NCBI GenBank assembly: GCA_020026395.1
Contig: JAHHQM010000017.1
Coordinates: 1 to 24,759, forward strand
Length of the DNA stretch: 24,759 nucleotides
From: Alistipes sp.
GTDB lineage: Bacteria > Bacteroidota > Bacteroidia > Bacteroidales > Rikenellaceae
Reading direction: 5' to 3'
A program made the position numbers and the translations under genes. Shown here in pieces: positions 8,209 to 15,900 of the stretch; position 1 is the stretch's first letter, and each line of letters opens with the position of its first letter. The notes under the pieces are model-generated. The model did no database searches. It was not told the DNA's origin and saw only the letters and a program-made list of their open reading frames with translations.

Positions 8209-8760
8209 TTACGGAATCCAAAGGATCTCCTCCACCTCGAAATAATCCGTCAGGCGACGCCCCAACAGGTAGAAGTAATCCGACAGGCGGTTCAGGAATT
8301 TCAACGCCATGGGATCGACCCCGTACTTTTGATCGGCACGCAACGCCTCACGCTCGGCACGGCGGCACACCGTACGGCACACGTGACACAACGACACGGC
8401 CTTGTTCCCGCCCGGAATCGTGAATTTGTCGATCGGACGCACCTCGGCCTGCAAGGCATCGATATGCTCCTCAACCCAGATAACCACCTCCTCGGGCAGC
8501 GGTTTGATCTTCGAGGACTCCTCCCCGCCCTTGGCCAATGCAGCCTCCACGGACATCAGTCGCGAAAGAATCCAATTCAACTGACCGACATATTCGGCCA
8601 GCGCAACCTCATCACGCATGAAATCGTTGAGCAGTGCCGTATAGGCCGACAATTCATCGACCGTGCCGTACGCCTCGACACGCTCGTCACTCTTGAATAC
8701 GCGCTCGCCGCCGATGAGCGACGTCGTTCCGCGATCTCCGGTTTTGGTGTATACTTTCAT
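8209..8760 (-). CDS. Cob(I)alamin adenosyltransferase, PduO type
   Basis: 183 aa, the usual size. The ATP-binding N-terminus is intact: KVYTKTGDRGTTSLIGGERV, then KSDERVEAYGTVDEL. The conserved core FTIPGG, CRTVCRRAER and LNRLSDYFYLLGR is also present. The enzyme transfers adenosine from ATP to cob(I)alamin, making adenosylcobalamin in the cytoplasm for enzymes such as methylmalonyl-CoA mutase. It is last in a minus-strand operon and overlaps the upstream unknown gene by 1 bp (TGATG). I saw no cobalamin riboswitch upstream. Confidence 0.95.
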   Translation of the reverse strand: MKVYTKTGDRGTTSLIGGERVFKSDERVEAYGTVDELSAYTALLNDFMRDEVALAEYVGQLNWILSRLMSVEAALAKGGEESSKIKPLPEEVVIWVEEHIDALQAEVRPIDKFTIPGGNKAVSLCHVCRTVCRRAEREALRADQKYGVDPMALKFLNRLSDYFYLLGRRLTDYFEVEEILWIP

Positions 8761-9287
8761 CAGATTCTGAAGTGTTGTTTGGGCAGATGATTATTGAAAA
8801 TCAGGAGGTAACCCCGATTATCGACCGTCGTCGAAGGGTGACGCAACGCAATCCCGTTGCACAATGCCTCTCGCTCGCGGGTGGCATAGGGATTCATCAC
8901 CGCCACCGTATGCCGCTGCACTTGAGCACACGCCACCAACCTTAGCAACTCGTCGTTCGGAAGCTCTTCCGAAGCGATCCACAAATCGCCCTCCGCCACA
9001 TCGTAGCCGCAACCCTTGTATCCGCAATGGATCGCCAGGTTTTGCAGCTGTATGGCACGTCGTTCGGGCACGTCTTTTTCGATCAAGAGATTATAAACCG
9101 TCCGCTCCCCCTCCATAAGCGTTTTGCGCATGAACACCTCACGCACAATGGCATAGATGTAGGGAGAATGCACGCCATGCCCCCGAAAATAGGGCGCACG
9201 CACCAATCGGTTTCCGAGTCTTGCGACCCGACCCGAAAGATGAATCCCGTGAAGCGAGATTTCGATGGATGGCAGATGCAGTTTCAT
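8760..9287 (-). CDS. Unknown protein with RGHGVHSPY motif
   Basis: 175 aa. The only recognisable string is RGHGVHSPYIYAIVREV at 35-51, which resembles the '(G/F)GVHSPF' opening of Bacteroidota methyltransferase-like proteins. A SAM-binding glycine motif is not visible and the protein is shorter than those relatives, so it may be a cofactor-lost or reduced member. The C-terminus LLIFNNHLPKQHFRI also resembles their end. Four cysteines are scattered (90, 95, 118, 141 by approximate count), with no clear metal site. It sits between BaiN and PduO genes, 18 bp from the former and overlapping the latter, so it is co-expressed with both. I cannot assign a function. Confidence 0.75.
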   Translation of the reverse strand: MKLHLPSIEISLHGIHLSGRVARLGNRLVRAPYFRGHGVHSPYIYAIVREVFMRKTLMEGERTVYNLLIEKDVPERRAIQLQNLAIHCGYKGCGYDVAEGDLWIASEELPNDELLRLVACAQVQRHTVAVMNPYATREREALCNGIALRHPSTTVDNRGYLLIFNNHLPKQHFRI

Positions 9288-9305
9288 AATCCGGGATCGG
9301 CGTTT

Positions 9306-10577
9306 TTATTTTTTCAACATACCGGCCAGACGCCCCGTCGAGAATGCGATTTGCAGGTTGTAACCACCCGTATCGGCATCCAGATCGAGCACCTCACCCG
9401 CAAAGTAAAGTCCCTTGACCTTCAGCGACTCCATCGTGTAGGGGTTCACCTCGTCACAACGGACACCGCCTGCCGTCACGACGGCATACTCGAACGGCGC
9501 GTAGTCCGTCACGGGCAATACCCATCCCTTCAAGACCTTAACCAGACGCTCCAACTCTTCGTCGGTCACTCTCGAAATGTAATTCTTCGAGTGAATGTCC
9601 AACTCCTTGGCCATCGGCAGTACCAGCGGTTTGGGCAGTAACTTACGCAGCAACTCCGCGAAGAACTCCGTGGGTTCCATCTCCTTGATATCGCGGGCGA
9701 TGCGGTCACGCAACACCTGCTCCGTGAGGGCGGGTTTCAGGTCGAGCGAAATTTTCACCTTGTGGCCGTCGATCAGTGCATCGACCGCCTTTCGGCTCAT
9801 ACGCAGGGCAACAGCGCCCTCGATACCGCGCGACGAGAAACCGATCTCGCCAAATTCGCTCTGTACCTCCTCGTTATCTATATATAAGGTAGCGTAAATA
9901 TTGCGCAACAGGAAACGATCCAATCCCTTGATGAACGGATGCGTCGTAATGAGCGGCGTCAGCGAAGGACGCAACGGCTCGATCGTATGTCCCAGGTCGG
10001 CGGCAAACTGATAGCCGTCACCCGTCGAACCCGTACCGGGATACGACACACCGCCCGTGGCGAGGATGACCTGTGAGCACTCCTCCTTGCGTTCGAAACC
10101 GCGCTTGTTAATGTAGCGCACGCCGAACACGTGATCGCCCAGCGTCATGATTTCCGTCACCCGCGTGTTGTAGATGATCTTCACGCCGTTCTCCACGCAG
10201 TAATCCAACAGGGCGTTGGCAATATCCCATGCCTTGCCGCTCTGGGGATAGACGCGTTGTCCCTGCTCGACCTCCAACTTGCAGCCCTGACGCTCGAAAA
10301 AGCGGATTGCCGCACGGTTGTTGAATTCGGCAAAAGCCTGCTTGAAGAAGTCGGCATTGGCACGCAGATGCTCCTTGAATTCCTCGGCGGGACGGGCGTT
10401 CGTCACATTGCAACGACCCTTACCCGAGATGCGCACCTTGCGTCCCGATTTCTCCATCTTCTCGATGAGTAACACGCGGTTACCGTTATGTGCTGCGGTG
10501 CCCGCGGCCATCATGCCGGCGGCACCAGCTCCGATGACAATCACGTCAAAGGGCTTGATTTCTTCCATTTGTTCCAT
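9306..10577 (-). CDS. FAD-dependent oxidoreductase, HI0933/YhiN/BaiN family
   Basis: 423 aa, normal for the family. The N-terminal FAD-binding Rossmann motif is VIVIGAGAAGMMAAGTAAHNG, followed by LLIEK. The family string KMEKSGRKVRISGKGRCNVT comes next. A C-terminal FAD motif is GLYFAGEVLDLDADTGGYNL. These are hallmarks of HI0933-type flavoproteins (aminoacetone oxidase-like; BaiN in bile acid 7-dehydroxylating clostridia). In vivo substrate is generally unknown. The start at 10577 gives MEQMEEIKPF; a second Met four codons later is also possible. It is first in the operon with the unknown protein and PduO, divergent from nusB. Confidence 0.92.
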   Translation of the reverse strand: MEQMEEIKPFDVIVIGAGAAGMMAAGTAAHNGNRVLLIEKMEKSGRKVRISGKGRCNVTNARPAEEFKEHLRANADFFKQAFAEFNNRAAIRFFERQGCKLEVEQGQRVYPQSGKAWDIANALLDYCVENGVKIIYNTRVTEIMTLGDHVFGVRYINKRGFERKEECSQVILATGGVSYPGTGSTGDGYQFAADLGHTIEPLRPSLTPLITTHPFIKGLDRFLLRNIYATLYIDNEEVQSEFGEIGFSSRGIEGAVALRMSRKAVDALIDGHKVKISLDLKPALTEQVLRDRIARDIKEMEPTEFFAELLRKLLPKPLVLPMAKELDIHSKNYISRVTDEELERLVKVLKGWVLPVTDYAPFEYAVVTAGGVRCDEVNPYTMESLKVKGLYFAGEVLDLDADTGGYNLQIAFSTGRLAGMLKK

Positions 10578-10585
10578 CTTGGTTG

Positions 10586-10593
10586 CAAAGATA
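10586..10593 (-). promoter_or_regulatory. Probable -7 box for the BaiN operon
   Basis: TATCTTTG on the minus strand, 8 bp before the start codon. No TTG is seen at the usual -33 distance, so the assignment is tentative and the leader would be very short. Confidence 0.5.
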
Positions 10594-10626
10594 CGGAATT
10601 ATTTCGTTCTTTCGGGAAAAAATATT

Positions 10627-10634
10627 TATCTTTG
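10627..10634 (+). promoter_or_regulatory. Probable -7 box for nusB
   Basis: TATCTTTG on the plus strand, 35 bp before the ATG at 10670. The -33 region is weak (no TTG at 19-21 nt). Its position inside the longer possible reading frame argues that translation starts at 10670. Confidence 0.55.
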
Positions 10635-10669
10635 TCCCCGCAAAAAGCAAACAAACGTTCTATACAATT

Positions 10670-11605
10670 ATGTTGAGCAGAAGATTACTCCGTATCAAGG
10701 TTCTTAAAGCATTATTCGCCCACATCAAGTCGGGCTCCGACAGCATGATCGCATCGGAAAAAAATCTGATGGCATCTGTAAACAAAGCCTACGATCTCTA
10801 TTTTCAAATGCTGACTCTGCCCGTTGAGCTCGTCAATTATGCTCACCAGCGTCAGGATCTCGCCAAACAAAAACGTCTGCCCACTGCCGAAGACCTCAAC
10901 CCCAACACCAAATTTGTCGATAACATCATCCTTTCGATGATCGCCGACAGCGACTCCGTGAACGATCACATCGCTGCCAACGGTCTGGGTTGGTCGCAAC
11001 ACACAGACCTGATCCGCATCCTTTACAACCGCATGGTGCAGAGCGAATACTACCAGAAGTACATGTCCTCGACCGAGCGTACGTTCGATGGTGACAAGGC
11101 CTTCGTCGAGGAGTTCTTCCGCGACATTCAGCACTCCGAGGAGCTGGACGACGCACTCGAGGAGATGTCGGTAATGTGGTGTGACGACATGCCCTACATC
11201 CTGATGATGATCTCGCGTACGATTTCCGGCATCCGCACCTCCCACAACGACATCCGCATCGCATCGCAGTACAAGAGCGAGGAGGATCCCGAATTTGTGA
11301 AGATCCTGTTCGAGAAGACGCTCATCGACTACGACAAGACGCAGGAGTACATCGAAAAATTCACCTCGAACTGGGATGTGGAACGTATCGTATTCATGGA
11401 TAATCTGATCATCGCCACGGCCATGACCGAACTTTTGCAGTTCCCGTCGATCCCCGTGAAGGTGACCCTCGACGAGTTCATCGAGATCTCGAAATACTAC
11501 TCGACCCCGGGCAGCAGCACCTTTATTAATGGTGTGCTGGACAAGATCGTCGAGTCGCTCAACGCCGAGGACCGTATCCGCAAGGCAGGCCGCGGTCTGA
11601 TCTAA
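10670..11605 (+). CDS. nusB: Transcription antitermination factor NusB, long Bacteroidota form
   Basis: 311 aa. Bacteroidota NusB proteins are about twice the E. coli length, with an insertion before the NusB fold, and this one fits. It opens MLSRRLLRIKVLKALFAH, the NusB N-terminus. The C-terminal half carries the classic fold (KFTSNWDVERIVFMDNLIIA, PVKVTLDEFIEISKYYSTPG, then STFINGVLDKIVESL). NusB binds boxA RNA with S10 in rRNA antitermination. The frame is open upstream to 10583, but the -7 box at 10627 lies inside it and homologues start at MLSRR, so 10670 is chosen. A DUF1573 lipoprotein gene follows by 16 bp. Confidence 0.95.
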   Translation: MLSRRLLRIKVLKALFAHIKSGSDSMIASEKNLMASVNKAYDLYFQMLTLPVELVNYAHQRQDLAKQKRLPTAEDLNPNTKFVDNIILSMIADSDSVNDHIAANGLGWSQHTDLIRILYNRMVQSEYYQKYMSSTERTFDGDKAFVEEFFRDIQHSEELDDALEEMSVMWCDDMPYILMMISRTISGIRTSHNDIRIASQYKSEEDPEFVKILFEKTLIDYDKTQEYIEKFTSNWDVERIVFMDNLIIATAMTELLQFPSIPVKVTLDEFIEISKYYSTPGSSTFINGVLDKIVESLNAEDRIRKAGRGLI

Positions 11606-11621
11606 TCCCCGTTCAGAAAGG

Positions 11622-12050
11622 ATGTTACGCCGAATCTCAATCCTCGTTTTAGCCCTGGCGCTCGTTTCGTGCGGTGGCGGTAAGAAAGCCCCCGAGAAGA
11701 TCGCCAAGTCGAAAAACGCACTGACCATCCGCCTGTGCGATTCCCTGATCGAACGCGGCATCAGCGACACGCTCCGTTTCGGACACCTCCATTCGGGGGA
11801 GATTGCGCATCTCGATTTTTGGATCGAGAACCGCACCCCGAAACCCGTCGTTCCGCTGATGGTCAAACGCACGTGCGGCTGCACGGACTTGGAGTACGAT
11901 CAGAAACCGATCGCCCCCAACGAGGAACGCCGTTGCCGCATCATTTTCGATTCGCGCGGCATTTACGGCTGGCAGCTCAAACTGATCGACCTCAAACTGG
12001 CGGGCTACGAACGCCCCGTGCGCCTGTTCGTCGAAGCCGAAGTGGACTAA
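11622..12050 (+). CDS. DUF1573 lipoprotein
   Basis: 142 aa. MLRRISILVLALALVSCGGG is a lipoprotein signal with Cys17 as the acylated residue. Residues of about 48-140 form a DUF1573 (immunoglobulin-like) domain. It has the diagnostic CGC in KRTCGCTDLEY, the DTLRFGHLHSGEIAHLDFWI strand, and an ending like VEAEVD. DUF1573 proteins are envelope proteins of unknown role, abundant in Bacteroidota. It follows nusB by 16 bp and precedes yajC, an order I recall as common in this phylum. It is likely co-transcribed with nusB. Confidence 0.88.
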   Translation: MLRRISILVLALALVSCGGGKKAPEKIAKSKNALTIRLCDSLIERGISDTLRFGHLHSGEIAHLDFWIENRTPKPVVPLMVKRTCGCTDLEYDQKPIAPNEERRCRIIFDSRGIYGWQLKLIDLKLAGYERPVRLFVEAEVD

Positions 12051-12063
12051 TAAAGGAGCAGAT

Positions 12064-12093
12064 TTGGATATTTCACAATATTGCTTAACTTTG
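12064..12093 (+). promoter_or_regulatory. Promoter of yajC
   Basis: TTG at 12064-12066, 19 nt, then TAACTTTG at 12086-12093, an exact consensus. It gives yajC its own start point, 47 bp before the start codon. Confidence 0.87.
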
Positions 12094-12139
12094 CATCGTT
12101 TAGAACAAGTAACTAACAATTTAAAAACCGAATAAAACT

Positions 12140-12451
12140 ATGATTAATTTCCTGCAAACCCCTCCCGCCCAAGCCGATTTCATGCAGAACTACGGCATGC
12201 TGATCATGATCGGTCTGATGATCCTCGTGATGTGGCTTTTCATGTGGCGTCCGGAGGCCAAGCGTCGCAAACAGCTCCAGCAGTTCCGTGAAGGTCTGAA
12301 AAAAGGTGACAAGATCATCACCGCAGGCGGTATCTACGGCGTGGTTAAAGAGGTAAAGGAAACCACCCTGCTGATTGAGGTTGACGGTAACATCACGCTC
12401 CGCATTGACAAGAACATGGTCGTTGCCGACACTACCGATCTTCAGAAATAA
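12140..12451 (+). CDS. yajC: Preprotein translocase subunit YajC
   Basis: 103 aa. One membrane segment (about 20-38, LIMIGLMILVMWLFMW) is followed by RPEAKRRKQLQQF and the cytoplasmic YajC domain with KKGDKIITAGGIYGVVKEVK. These are the family's defining strings. YajC is an accessory subunit of the SecDF complex in the inner membrane that assists protein export. It has its own promoter and is closed by a palindromic terminator. Confidence 0.96.
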   Translation: MINFLQTPPAQADFMQNYGMLIMIGLMILVMWLFMWRPEAKRRKQLQQFREGLKKGDKIITAGGIYGVVKEVKETTLLIEVDGNITLRIDKNMVVADTTDLQK

Positions 12452-12501
12452 GACATACCTTGTCCTCGGACGGGGTTTTCTCCGCCCGACGCAACACCAC
12501 T

Positions 12502-12534
12502 ACGGGCTGTTCCCTTGGGAGCAGCCCGTATTTT
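12502..12534 (+). terminator. Terminator downstream of yajC
   Basis: A near-perfect palindrome (12502-12529) with 8-bp outer arms ACGGGCTG/CAGCCCGT and an inner TCCC/GGGA is followed by ATTTTA. It lies between yajC and the TSCPD gene, and partial read-through could still express the latter. Confidence 0.82.
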
Positions 12535-12559
12535 ACGCAAAAATCACACACATCACACC

Positions 12560-12808
12560 ATGACAAAAACCATTACACACATCTGCCAGGGCACCTGCTC
12601 GCGACAGATCACCGTCGAAGTCGAGGACGGCATCATCCGCAATGTCGAGTTTTTGGGCGGTTGCGACGGAAACACCAAGGGCATTATGTCGCTCGTACGC
12701 GGCATGAAGGCCGAGGAGGTCATCGCCCGTTGCAAGGGTATCGACTGTCGCGGCAAGGGCACGTCGTGTCCCGACCAGCTGGCACAGGCATTGTCCAAGG
12801 CATTGTAA
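12560..12808 (+). CDS. TSCPD-domain protein (TIGR03905-like)
   Basis: 82 aa. The whole protein is one TSCPD domain. Its cysteines lie in CQGTCSRQITVEVEDGIIRN, FLGGCDGNTKGI, RCKGIDCRGKGTSCPDQLAQ. The same domain occurs at the C-terminus of some class II ribonucleotide reductases, but this stand-alone form has no proven role; the six cysteines suggest metal or redox chemistry. The start at 12560 is chosen because the upstream extension would read through the yajC terminator stem region and homologues begin with a short 'hxTxGTCS' motif. A strong terminator follows. Confidence 0.88.
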   Translation: MTKTITHICQGTCSRQITVEVEDGIIRNVEFLGGCDGNTKGIMSLVRGMKAEEVIARCKGIDCRGKGTSCPDQLAQALSKAL

Positions 12809-12867
12809 AACGGTTACGGGTTTTCGATCGTTTTTCCCGAAAACGGATCTATATTTTATTGAGGTTT

Positions 12868-12903
12868 CGTCTTTCGCACCGGGTGCGGAGGACGATTTTT
12901 TTT
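12868..12903 (+). terminator. Terminator of the TSCPD gene
   Basis: The 13-nt arms (12868-12880, 12882-12894) pair throughout apart from two G-T wobbles, with a tight loop, and are followed by eight T (12896-12903). It is one of the strongest terminators in the window. Confidence 0.9.
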
Positions 12904-13133
12904 ATGATAAAGAGGTTGTAAATATAACGGATATAACAAGATTTTCACGTCCTTTAAACGCTATGTCTACATTCTACCACATCGAACATTTTTCAGATAT
13001 CCATTCAAGAATATTTATTAAGAACAGACACCAACTAAAATTGTCAAAAAAAGCAATTGTTGCAAAATTATTAATTTCATGTTACAAAAATATTCATTTA
13101 CAATACGAGTATTAGATTTTACTGAAATTGAAT

Positions 13134-13141
13134 TATTTTTG
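13134..13141 (+). promoter_or_regulatory. Possible -7 box upstream of the hairpin
   Basis: TATTTTTG, an exact -7 match, with TTA (instead of TTG) 19 nt upstream at about 13112-13114. Transcription would start close to 13148, just before the hairpin at 13159. It might serve a small RNA or the sulfatase gene about 500 bp downstream. Confidence 0.45.
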
Positions 13142-13158
13142 CAAAAACAATTCATAGG

Positions 13159-13178
13159 TGTCCGGAAAACTCCGGACA
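13159..13178. repeat. Perfect 8-bp hairpin with AAAC loop
   Basis: The arms are TGTCCGGA and TCCGGACA with a 4-nt AAAC loop. It is GC-rich inside an AT-rich stretch, so it stands out. A T-rich tail is absent on both strands, so it is unlikely to be a simple terminator. It could be a 5' leader structure, a protein site or the tip of a mobile element. Confidence 0.6.
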
Positions 13179-13645
13179 GGTTATTATAAGTTTAACAATT
13201 AAATCAGGTTCGGTAGAACCATCCAGTTCATTGACAATATTACAGTTAGGTTTTACAAAGAGGTTTTTAGAGCAGGTACATTCGTAAGCGAATCACTTAC
13301 AATCTTCGATATCTCATAAACGGCACGTTCTTCTTTCATCGTCAGTTGACCTGCCATGCGGCATATTGCATCTGACAAGATGACTGCTTCCGGAAGGAAT
13401 CCACGCTTACTTCACGTCGGCGTCGGTTTGAAGCCGTTGCTGTTTTTACTCTGATGACGGCCCCCAAATGTTACGAAGACTCCAAAACATTGCACCCCAG
13501 TCAAAAATGTATCCTGGCATCGCTTTTCTTCTTTTGGGACAAAGTCCATTCAAAGGTGGTAAGACACTCTGTCAGTCCCGCAAAGAATCGCGGCCGACTC
13601 GAAAAGCCCATATAACCGTACATTCAATACATTCAAAGAACTTTC

Positions 13646-15727
13646 ATGTTTTACCGGACTCTGATGGAATCAATTATCAAATTCATTATGCAAAAAAGTA
13701 TCAGGTTGGTTTCTGGTCTCTATCTCAAACTGACACTACTGACTGGCGTTATCGGTCTCGTATTGCGCATCATTCTGCTTTTCAACGAACAGACCACCTC
13801 ACTCTCTTTCTCATTCGGTGAATGGTGCAAAATCTTCCTGCTGGGTGCCGTGAACGATTTCTGCGTGGCAATGGTGGCGTTCATTTTCCTATGGCTCTTC
13901 ATGTTGAGCGTTTCTCGGATCAAGTACAAAAAACCGTGGGGGCACATCTTCCTTGCCTTGCTCGTGGCAACGTTCTGCTATGTGGCATTCTTCAATACGA
14001 TCTTTGATGAATATGGAAGCATTGCCCCGCAGATCGCCCTCTATGTGTTGGGTTACTGGGCCGGCAGTTTCGCACTGAGGCTCTTTCTGCCCGAATTCCG
14101 CAATCTCTGGACCAAGGTATGGTTCACCATCAGCATCTTCATCTATGTGAATGTCATCATCTTCAACGGAATCAGCGAATATTTCTTTTGGAGCGAATTC
14201 GGTGTCCGCTACAACTTCATCGCCGTCGATTATCTGGTTTACACCAACGAAGTAGTGGGCAACATCATGGAGTCCTACCCCGTCGTGCCAATAACGTTGG
14301 GGATCGTCGTCGTAACACTGCTCGTGACATGGTATTGCTTCCGAAGCGAACTCGCGCAGACCGAATACCTTAAAGACTGGAGGTGGAAAGTAGTAATCGG
14401 ACCGGCCTACATCATAGTACTGTCCGCCGCGATCGGGCTGCTAAACTTCAATACCCGCTTCCAGAACAGCCCCAATGTCTATGTCAACGAATTGCAGGCT
14501 AACGGACTCTACAAATTCTACGATGCCTTCGTCAATAACTCACTCGATTACAAACAGTTCTACCTCACATATCCCGAGGCCGAAGCCTTCGTGCACAAGA
14601 TCTACCAGAGCACGGGAGACAACCTACACACCGTACACGCCGAAGGGAAGGAAATCTGCCGCAACATCGTCCTGATCACCATGGAGAGCATGAGCGCCTC
14701 ATATATGGAGCGGTTCGGGAACACGGAAAAGATCACCCCCGTACTCGACTCGCTCTACAAATTGGGATTGGCGTTTAATCGCGTATACGCCACGGGCAAT
14801 CGCACGGTACGCGGTCTGGAGGCCGTAACACTTTCACTCCCGCCCTGCCCGGGACAAAGCCTCATCAAGCGTCCGAATACTGCGGGGATGCACTCCACGG
14901 GAGCCTTGTTGCGCGACAAGGGGTATAAGGTAACCTATTTCTACGGAGGCAACAGTTATTTCGACAACATGAAGACCTTCTTCTCCAGCAACGGATACGA
15001 AATCATCGACCAGAAAAACTACAAACCCGAAGAGATCACCTTCGCCAACATCTGGGGAGTCTGCGACGAGGATATTTACCGAAAAGTCATACGCACGCTC
15101 AACAGGGATACCCGCAACAACAAGCCGTTCTTCGCCCATGTGATGACTGGCAGCAACCATCGCCCCTTCACTTACCCCACAGGACGAATCCGTATCCCAA
15201 AAGACTCGAAGAGTCGAGCCGGAGGCGTGCTTTACAGCGACTACTCGCTGGGACGATTCTTTGAAGAAGCCTCCAAACAGTCGTGGTTCGGAAACACAAT
15301 CTTCCTCATTACGGCCGACCACTGCGCTTCGAGTGCTGGCAGCACCGAGATTCCGCTACAGAAATACCACATCCCGGCCGTAATCATCGCCCCCGGGCTT
15401 GTCGAACCCAAAGAGATCGACGGCATCGTATCACAGATCGACCTGATGCCCACCCTGTTATCATTACTCAACATGAGTTATGATTCGTATTTCTACGGGC
15501 GCAGTATCTTTGACCCGGCATATATAAACCGCGCGTTCATCGCCACCTATCAGGATCTCGGCTACCTTGAAGGTGACACCTTCACGATTCTGTCGCCCGT
15601 ACGCCGCTTCAAGCAATACCGCGTGGTTCCCACCAAGGAGAATCCCCACCACCTCGAAACAATGGAACGTAAAGATACCGAGCAGATTAAACGTGCGATC
15701 GGATATTACCAGTCTTCCTGCAAATAG
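13646..15727 (+). CDS. LTA-synthase-like membrane sulfatase/phosphotransferase
   Basis: 693 aa if started at 13646; ATGs at 13664 and 13688 are alternatives, and none has a clear ribosome site. About seven hydrophobic segments fill residues 22-270. A periplasmic alkaline-phosphatase-fold domain follows: metal-binding Glu347 (IVLITMESMS), candidate nucleophile Thr387 (YATGNRTVRGLEA), His505 (GSNHRPF) and Asp558-His559 (LITADHCASS). These match the LtaS/MdoB group, which transfers phosphoglycerol or phosphoethanolamine onto envelope glycans. Bacteroidota lack lipoteichoic acid, so the acceptor is unknown. Codon use differs from neighbours: AGG/CGG Arg and ATA Ile codons occur here but are rare elsewhere in the window. 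It is flanked by long gene-free DNA and is a lone gene. Confidence 0.9.
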   Translation: MFYRTLMESIIKFIMQKSIRLVSGLYLKLTLLTGVIGLVLRIILLFNEQTTSLSFSFGEWCKIFLLGAVNDFCVAMVAFIFLWLFMLSVSRIKYKKPWGHIFLALLVATFCYVAFFNTIFDEYGSIAPQIALYVLGYWAGSFALRLFLPEFRNLWTKVWFTISIFIYVNVIIFNGISEYFFWSEFGVRYNFIAVDYLVYTNEVVGNIMESYPVVPITLGIVVVTLLVTWYCFRSELAQTEYLKDWRWKVVIGPAYIIVLSAAIGLLNFNTRFQNSPNVYVNELQANGLYKFYDAFVNNSLDYKQFYLTYPEAEAFVHKIYQSTGDNLHTVHAEGKEICRNIVLITMESMSASYMERFGNTEKITPVLDSLYKLGLAFNRVYATGNRTVRGLEAVTLSLPPCPGQSLIKRPNTAGMHSTGALLRDKGYKVTYFYGGNSYFDNMKTFFSSNGYEIIDQKNYKPEEITFANIWGVCDEDIYRKVIRTLNRDTRNNKPFFAHVMTGSNHRPFTYPTGRIRIPKDSKSRAGGVLYSDYSLGRFFEEASKQSWFGNTIFLITADHCASSAGSTEIPLQKYHIPAVIIAPGLVEPKEIDGIVSQIDLMPTLLSLLNMSYDSYFYGRSIFDPAYINRAFIATYQDLGYLEGDTFTILSPVRRFKQYRVVPTKENPHHLETMERKDTEQIKRAIGYYQSSCK

Positions 15728-15794
15728 AACATACGGCAATACTCCTTCTTGACAAGAACCGTTCACGAAGATGGGGTATTATTACACGCTTACG

Positions 15795-15815
15795 GATATT
15801 ACACAATGTGATATC
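15795..15815. repeat. 21-bp near-palindrome
   Basis: The arms GATATTACA/TGTGATATC (8 of 9 pairs) flank CAA. It lies about 67 bp past the sulfatase stop. It might be a weak operator or a chance repeat. Confidence 0.35.
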
Positions 15816-15864
15816 TGCCTATCGATGCAATACAGCCCATCATGCCATTGCACGATTTACTTTG

Positions 15865-15899
15865 AGGGGCCCTAAAAAAGCCCCTTTTACTTTTTTTTT
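15865..15899 (+). terminator. Terminator after the sulfatase gene
   Basis: A 6-bp GC-rich stem AGGGGC/GCCCCT (15865-15870, 15880-15885) is followed by TTTTAC and nine T. It faces the tmRNA 3' end at 15901. On the minus strand the poly-T is lacking, so tmRNA termination or processing must rely on something else. Confidence 0.7.
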
Positions 15900-15900
15900 G

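Larger units (their letters stand above)
12904..13645. other. Long gene-free region, AT-rich then mixed composition
   Basis: About 740 bp without a convincing gene. 12904-13260 is very AT-rich and includes a -7-like box at 13134-13141 and a hairpin at 13159-13178. 13253-13623 has more even composition and carries short open minus-strand stretches (13411-13253, 52 codons ending SLTNVPALKTSL; 13623-13501, 40 codons) separated by stops. These might be relics of a decayed gene, but I do not recognise the family. An open plus-strand frame from 13468 runs out of frame into the next gene and looks like chance. Confidence 0.6.

Noticed and set aside
10583..10669. Upstream extension of nusB to 10583
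   Set aside because: The extension contains the -7 box at 10627 and the divergent promoter region; homologues start at MLSRR (10670).
8761..10669. Cobalamin riboswitch controlling the PduO operon
   Set aside because: The leader before BaiN is only about 80 bp shared with nusB, and no B12-box-like sequence was seen.
12850..13250. A direct repeat of the tmRNA 3' end marking an integrated element
   Set aside because: I compared the T-arm and acceptor sequence by eye with the far border and saw no convincing copy; no integrase gene occurs in the interval.
13468..13821. 117-codon plus-strand frame before the sulfatase
   Set aside because: It overlaps the first 170 bp of the sulfatase gene in another frame and has no recognisable domain or ribosome site.
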